Notes under the pieces: generated by a model | What the model saw: the letters and a program-made list of their open reading frames with translations, nothing else | What the model was told of the DNA's origin: nothing | Databases searched by the model: none | In this document: positions 55,519-57,739 of the stretch, one piece after another | How the letters are laid out: the number at the start of each line of letters is the position of its first letter | Numbering within the stretch: the first letter of the stretch is position 1 | Program-made: the position numbers and the translations under genes | NCBI RefSeq assembly: GCF_012910805.1 | Contig: NZ_WTVK01000036.1 | Location: 1 to 57,739, forward strand | Reading direction: 5' to 3' | DNA from: Aromatoleum evansii | GTDB taxonomy: Bacteria; Pseudomonadota; Gammaproteobacteria; Burkholderiales; Rhodocyclaceae | Length of the DNA: 57,739 bases

Positions 55519-55791
55519 ATGCGTACCGTCCTACCGTTGGTGCTCGCCGCCTTGCTTGCGTCCTGCGCCACGCCCGCCGAGCGTGCCGCACAGGTCGAGC
55601 GCGAAGTCGAACAGATGATCACCGTCTACGGCCCGGCTTGCGAAAAACTCGGCTACAAGGCCGACACCGACCAGTGGCGTGACTGCATCCTGCGGCTCAA
55701 CGCGCAGGAGCGCTACGACCGCTACAGCCGGATGCCGACCTCGACCAGCTGCGTCGGGCATCGCGGCTTCTTCCACTGCACCACCTTCTGA
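55519..55791 (+). CDS. Small predicted lipoprotein
   Basis: A 90-residue protein with a lipobox LLASC placing the lipidated cysteine at residue 16. The mature part is charged, with a helical region (ERAAQVEREVEQMITVYGPAC) and four further cysteines, then CVGHRGFFHCTTF at the end. Similar small cysteine-containing lipoproteins are common in proteobacteria with no known role. It is a single gene between the cupredoxin and the LolA-like operon. Confidence 0.7.
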   Translation: MRTVLPLVLAALLASCATPAERAAQVEREVEQMITVYGPACEKLGYKADTDQWRDCILRLNAQERYDRYSRMPTSTSCVGHRGFFHCTTF

Positions 55792-55890
55792 AGCGCTCAC
55801 GCGCGAGTCCTGCGTGCCCGATTGCATGGAGATGATCGCCGCCATCCGCTCCTCGCAGGGCGAGGGGCGCCTGCACCGAGGGGGCGACAC

Positions 55891-56523
55891 GTGCGTTGGC
55901 TGATGCTCGCTCTTGCCCTGGGCGCCACCGGCCCCGCCGCGGCGGACCTGTTGCACGACGCCCAGGCACGCTTCCGCACACTCGAAAGCTACCGCGTCAC
56001 GCTGCGCTCCCGGGCTGCCGACGGCCAGCCGCAAGTGATCGTCTACGCCTACCGCAAACCCGGCTGGATACGCATGGACTTCGTCGAACCTCATCGCGGC
56101 GCGGTCATCATCTACGACCCCGCCACCCGCCGCGTACACCTGTGGCCTTTCGGCAAGGACCACTTCCCGCGCCTCAACCTCGCCCCCGACAATCCGCTCA
56201 TCCGCAGCGCCGGAGGCCACAGCGTCGATCACTCCGACGTCGGTGCGCTGCTCGCGAAGCTCATCGAATTGCGCGCCCAAGGCGCCATGACCGATCCCGC
56301 CGATGCCGCCATCGCAGAGCGCCCCGCGCGTTATGTTGAAATCACCGGCGCCTCCGCCGCCAAGGTCGACGGCGTGCATCGTTACCGCCTATGGTTCGAG
56401 CAGGGCTCCCTGTTCCCGCTCAAGGTCCAAAGCTACGATACGGCGCTCGAGCTCATCGAAACCGTCGACATGAGCGACGCCGAACTCGACCCCGTCTTCC
56501 CCGAGCATTTCTTCACCCCATGA
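55891..56523 (+). CDS. DUF1571/LolA-like periplasmic protein
   Basis: A 210-residue protein with GTG start at 55891 behind GAGGGGGCG; signal peptide to about residue 18 (GPAAA). The body FRTLESYRVTLRSRAADGQ, YRKPGWIRMDFVEPHRGAVIIYDPATRRVHLWPFG and YRLWFEQGSLFPLKVQSYD is typical of DUF1571 and LolA-fold proteins that bind lipids or lipoproteins. It is followed by an SRPBCC gene and a membrane protein gene, spaced by 12 bp and an overlap, so the three form an operon. An envelope role is likely. Confidence 0.8.
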   Translation: MRWLMLALALGATGPAAADLLHDAQARFRTLESYRVTLRSRAADGQPQVIVYAYRKPGWIRMDFVEPHRGAVIIYDPATRRVHLWPFGKDHFPRLNLAPDNPLIRSAGGHSVDHSDVGALLAKLIELRAQGAMTDPADAAIAERPARYVEITGASAAKVDGVHRYRLWFEQGSLFPLKVQSYDTALELIETVDMSDAELDPVFPEHFFTP

Positions 56524-56535
56524 ATGGGAGGAAGC

Positions 56536-57036
56536 ATGCGATCCGCGGCCACCAACCAATACCACCTCACCACCCTCTGGCGGCTGGGGGCTCCCGTCGA
56601 GACTGTCTGGGACGTCATCACACACCCCGAACACTGGCCGGATTGGTGGGCCGGCGCCGAATCGGTCGTTTCCCTCGAAGACGGTGACGCCGACGGTGTC
56701 GGCGCCCGCCAGCAATACATCTGGAAGGGGCGCCTGCCATATCGCCTGCGCTTCATCAGTTGCGTCACCCGCGTCGAGCGCCATCGCCTGCTCGAAGCGA
56801 AAGTCGCTGGCGAAGTCGAAGGCATTGGCCGCTGGCACTTCGTCTTCCAGGACGGGGCCACGACCCTGCGCTACGAATGGCTCGTTCGGACCAATCCGCT
56901 CTGGATGAACGTCCTTGCCCCGCTCGCGCGGCCGGTGTTCCGCTGGAACCACAACGCCCTCATGCGCGCGGGCGGCATCGGTCTCGCCCGCCACCTCGGT
57001 GCACCGCTCCATAGGCACGAGAGTCGGTCCGCATGA
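56536..57036 (+). CDS. SRPBCC-family (START-like) protein
   Basis: A 166-residue protein from ATG 56536, chosen because GGGAGGA lies directly upstream and the ATG at 56524 lies before this site. The hydrophobic-cavity fold is indicated by YHLTTLWRLGAPVETVWDVITHPEHWPDWW and later TTLRYEWLVRTNPLW, with the C-terminal helix. SRPBCC proteins bind lipophilic ligands. It overlaps the following membrane protein gene by ATGA. Confidence 0.85.
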   Translation: MRSAATNQYHLTTLWRLGAPVETVWDVITHPEHWPDWWAGAESVVSLEDGDADGVGARQQYIWKGRLPYRLRFISCVTRVERHRLLEAKVAGEVEGIGRWHFVFQDGATTLRYEWLVRTNPLWMNVLAPLARPVFRWNHNALMRAGGIGLARHLGAPLHRHESRSA

Positions 57037-57530
57037 TCCTCCACCATCCGTTCGCCGCCGCCGTCTGCGCCGGCTTCATCGCCGGCACCGTCGCCACCTT
57101 CGCCCAGATGCTGCTGTGGTGGTTAGAAGGAACCCCCGTCATCGCCACCCTGCTGCGCGACGCTCGCCTGACCGCCGCCGTCGTCATGGGCCCGGGCGTG
57201 CTCCATCACGCCCCCGGTTGGCGCTGGGACGTCCTTATATGGGCCACTGCCATCCACTTCACCCTGTCGGTCATCTACGCACTGATAGCGTGGCCCGTCG
57301 CCCGCGCAATGACCCTCTCCGCCGCGATCGGCCTCGGCGCCCTCTATGGTGCAGCGATCTACGTGATCAACCTCCATGGCTTCACCCACGTCTTTCCCTG
57401 GTTCGACGTCTCACGCGGCTGGGTGACCATTCTTGCCCACCTCGTATTCGGCGCCTCGCTGTTCGCAGGCTGCGCCGTCCTCGCCCACCGGCTGCGTCAC
57501 CCGCGCCGACTTGGACGGCCGGGCCGTTAG
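57033..57530 (+). CDS. Four-helix membrane protein, unrecognised
   Basis: A 165-residue hydrophobic protein with helices at about 8-32, 68-90, 94-118 and 130-152, and positively charged C-terminus. Conserved-looking histidines occur in HFTLSVIYALIAW and NLHGFTHVFPWFD. It is translationally coupled to the SRPBCC gene and ends the LolA-like operon. I assign no function. Confidence 0.7.
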   Translation: MILHHPFAAAVCAGFIAGTVATFAQMLLWWLEGTPVIATLLRDARLTAAVVMGPGVLHHAPGWRWDVLIWATAIHFTLSVIYALIAWPVARAMTLSAAIGLGALYGAAIYVINLHGFTHVFPWFDVSRGWVTILAHLVFGASLFAGCAVLAHRLRHPRRLGRPGR

Positions 57531-57594
57531 CACGCGAATCCGGCAGCACGGAAATTCGCCAAGTAATCTTTTTCAGATCCCCCGCAAAAAGCGC

Positions 57595-57622
57595 TTGACG
57601 GTTCAATTGAGGTCTATATAAT
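57595..57622 (+). promoter_or_regulatory. Strong stable-RNA-type promoter at the right edge
   Basis: TTGACG (57595-57600) and a perfect TATAAT (57617-57622) are spaced by 16 bp and followed by a GC-rich discriminator CGCGCC, as in rRNA and tRNA promoters under stringent control. The AAAAAG just upstream could serve as an UP-like element. About 110 bp of leader, with no ORF and a run of A/T at 57700-57710, continues to the window end. An rRNA operon probably starts beyond the edge (inference). Confidence 0.7.
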
Positions 57623-57739
57623 TCGCGCCTCTTCAGCGCTGCAGCGGTTTCGAGGCGGCGGTGGGGAGCAGGAAAGAGAGGGTGGTGCGGTAGCGGTGTA
57701 AAAAATAAATCGCTGCGGTGCTTGACGAAGTGAAGTAAG

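Noticed and set aside
57722-57727. Second TTGACG near the window end as a tandem rRNA P2 promoter
   Set aside because: The window ends before a -10 element could be seen, and the nearby bases do not give a recognisable boxA, so it is not listed as a feature.

Overview
The window reads as chromosomal DNA of a GC-rich betaproteobacterium, most likely a Rhodocyclales-type organism (Azoarcus/Aromatoleum/Thauera-like). This rests on base composition, on the mix of aromatic-acid-type catabolic genes with acidic amino acid and dicarboxylate transport, on a two-gene GspA/GspB locus and on REP-type repeats. No 16S sequence is present, so the genus is inference. About 56 protein genes are supported. 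No integrase, transposase, CRISPR array or complete tRNA/rRNA gene was seen, but a strong stable-RNA-type promoter lies at the right edge.

Left part (1-16.7 kb): a truncated MocR/GntR regulator diverges from a DUF2917 gene. An unknown gene overlapping an ankyrin gene follows, then a lone LysR regulator. An AraC regulator then stands in front of a tight operon. That operon holds a molybdenum hydroxylase (large subunit fused to a CoxG domain, FAD subunit, 2Fe-2S subunit), an aryl-CoA-ligase-like enzyme, a crotonase, a PaaI-type thioesterase, an MFS transporter and an XdhC maturation factor. Together these look like uptake, CoA activation and hydroxylation of an aromatic acid. The operon starts with a 26-codon Cys/Arg-rich leader ORF coupled to the large subunit. 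gspA/gspB follow on the minus strand.

Middle part (17-25 kb): small metabolic and membrane genes surround a two-gene module with overlapping stop and start. It encodes a DUF4062-like/SIR2 protein and a membrane-anchored nSTAND1 ATPase with fourteen WD40 repeats. This is the best candidate for an under-described conflict (anti-phage) system.

Purine/ureide region (25-39.3 kb): two allantoicase-ureidoglycolate lyase cassettes are present, with allantoicases about 97% identical in protein. One is linked to a urea/amide channel and a DctA-type carrier, the other to an NCS1 permease. Each is divergent from an FCD-type GntR regulator. A racemase, a second NCS1 permease and a PuuE allantoinase complete the route allantoin to allantoate to ureidoglycolate to glyoxylate plus urea. 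Both divergent intergenic regions carry candidate operators.

Right part (39.3-57.7 kb): an acidic amino acid ABC transporter has a clear sigma-54 promoter and two TTCGG-N4-CCGAA sites, matching the AauS/AauR-type two-component pair encoded downstream. A 234-bp inverted-repeat element separates the transporter from the kinase, and a REPIN-like pair follows the regulator. Next come an aldehyde dehydrogenase, a tight operon of a GGDEF-EAL enzyme, a beta-barrel protein and a cupredoxin-like protein, a split chromate transporter, a second cupredoxin, a small lipoprotein and a LolA-like/SRPBCC/membrane-protein operon. The window ends in the promoter and leader of what is probably an rRNA operon.
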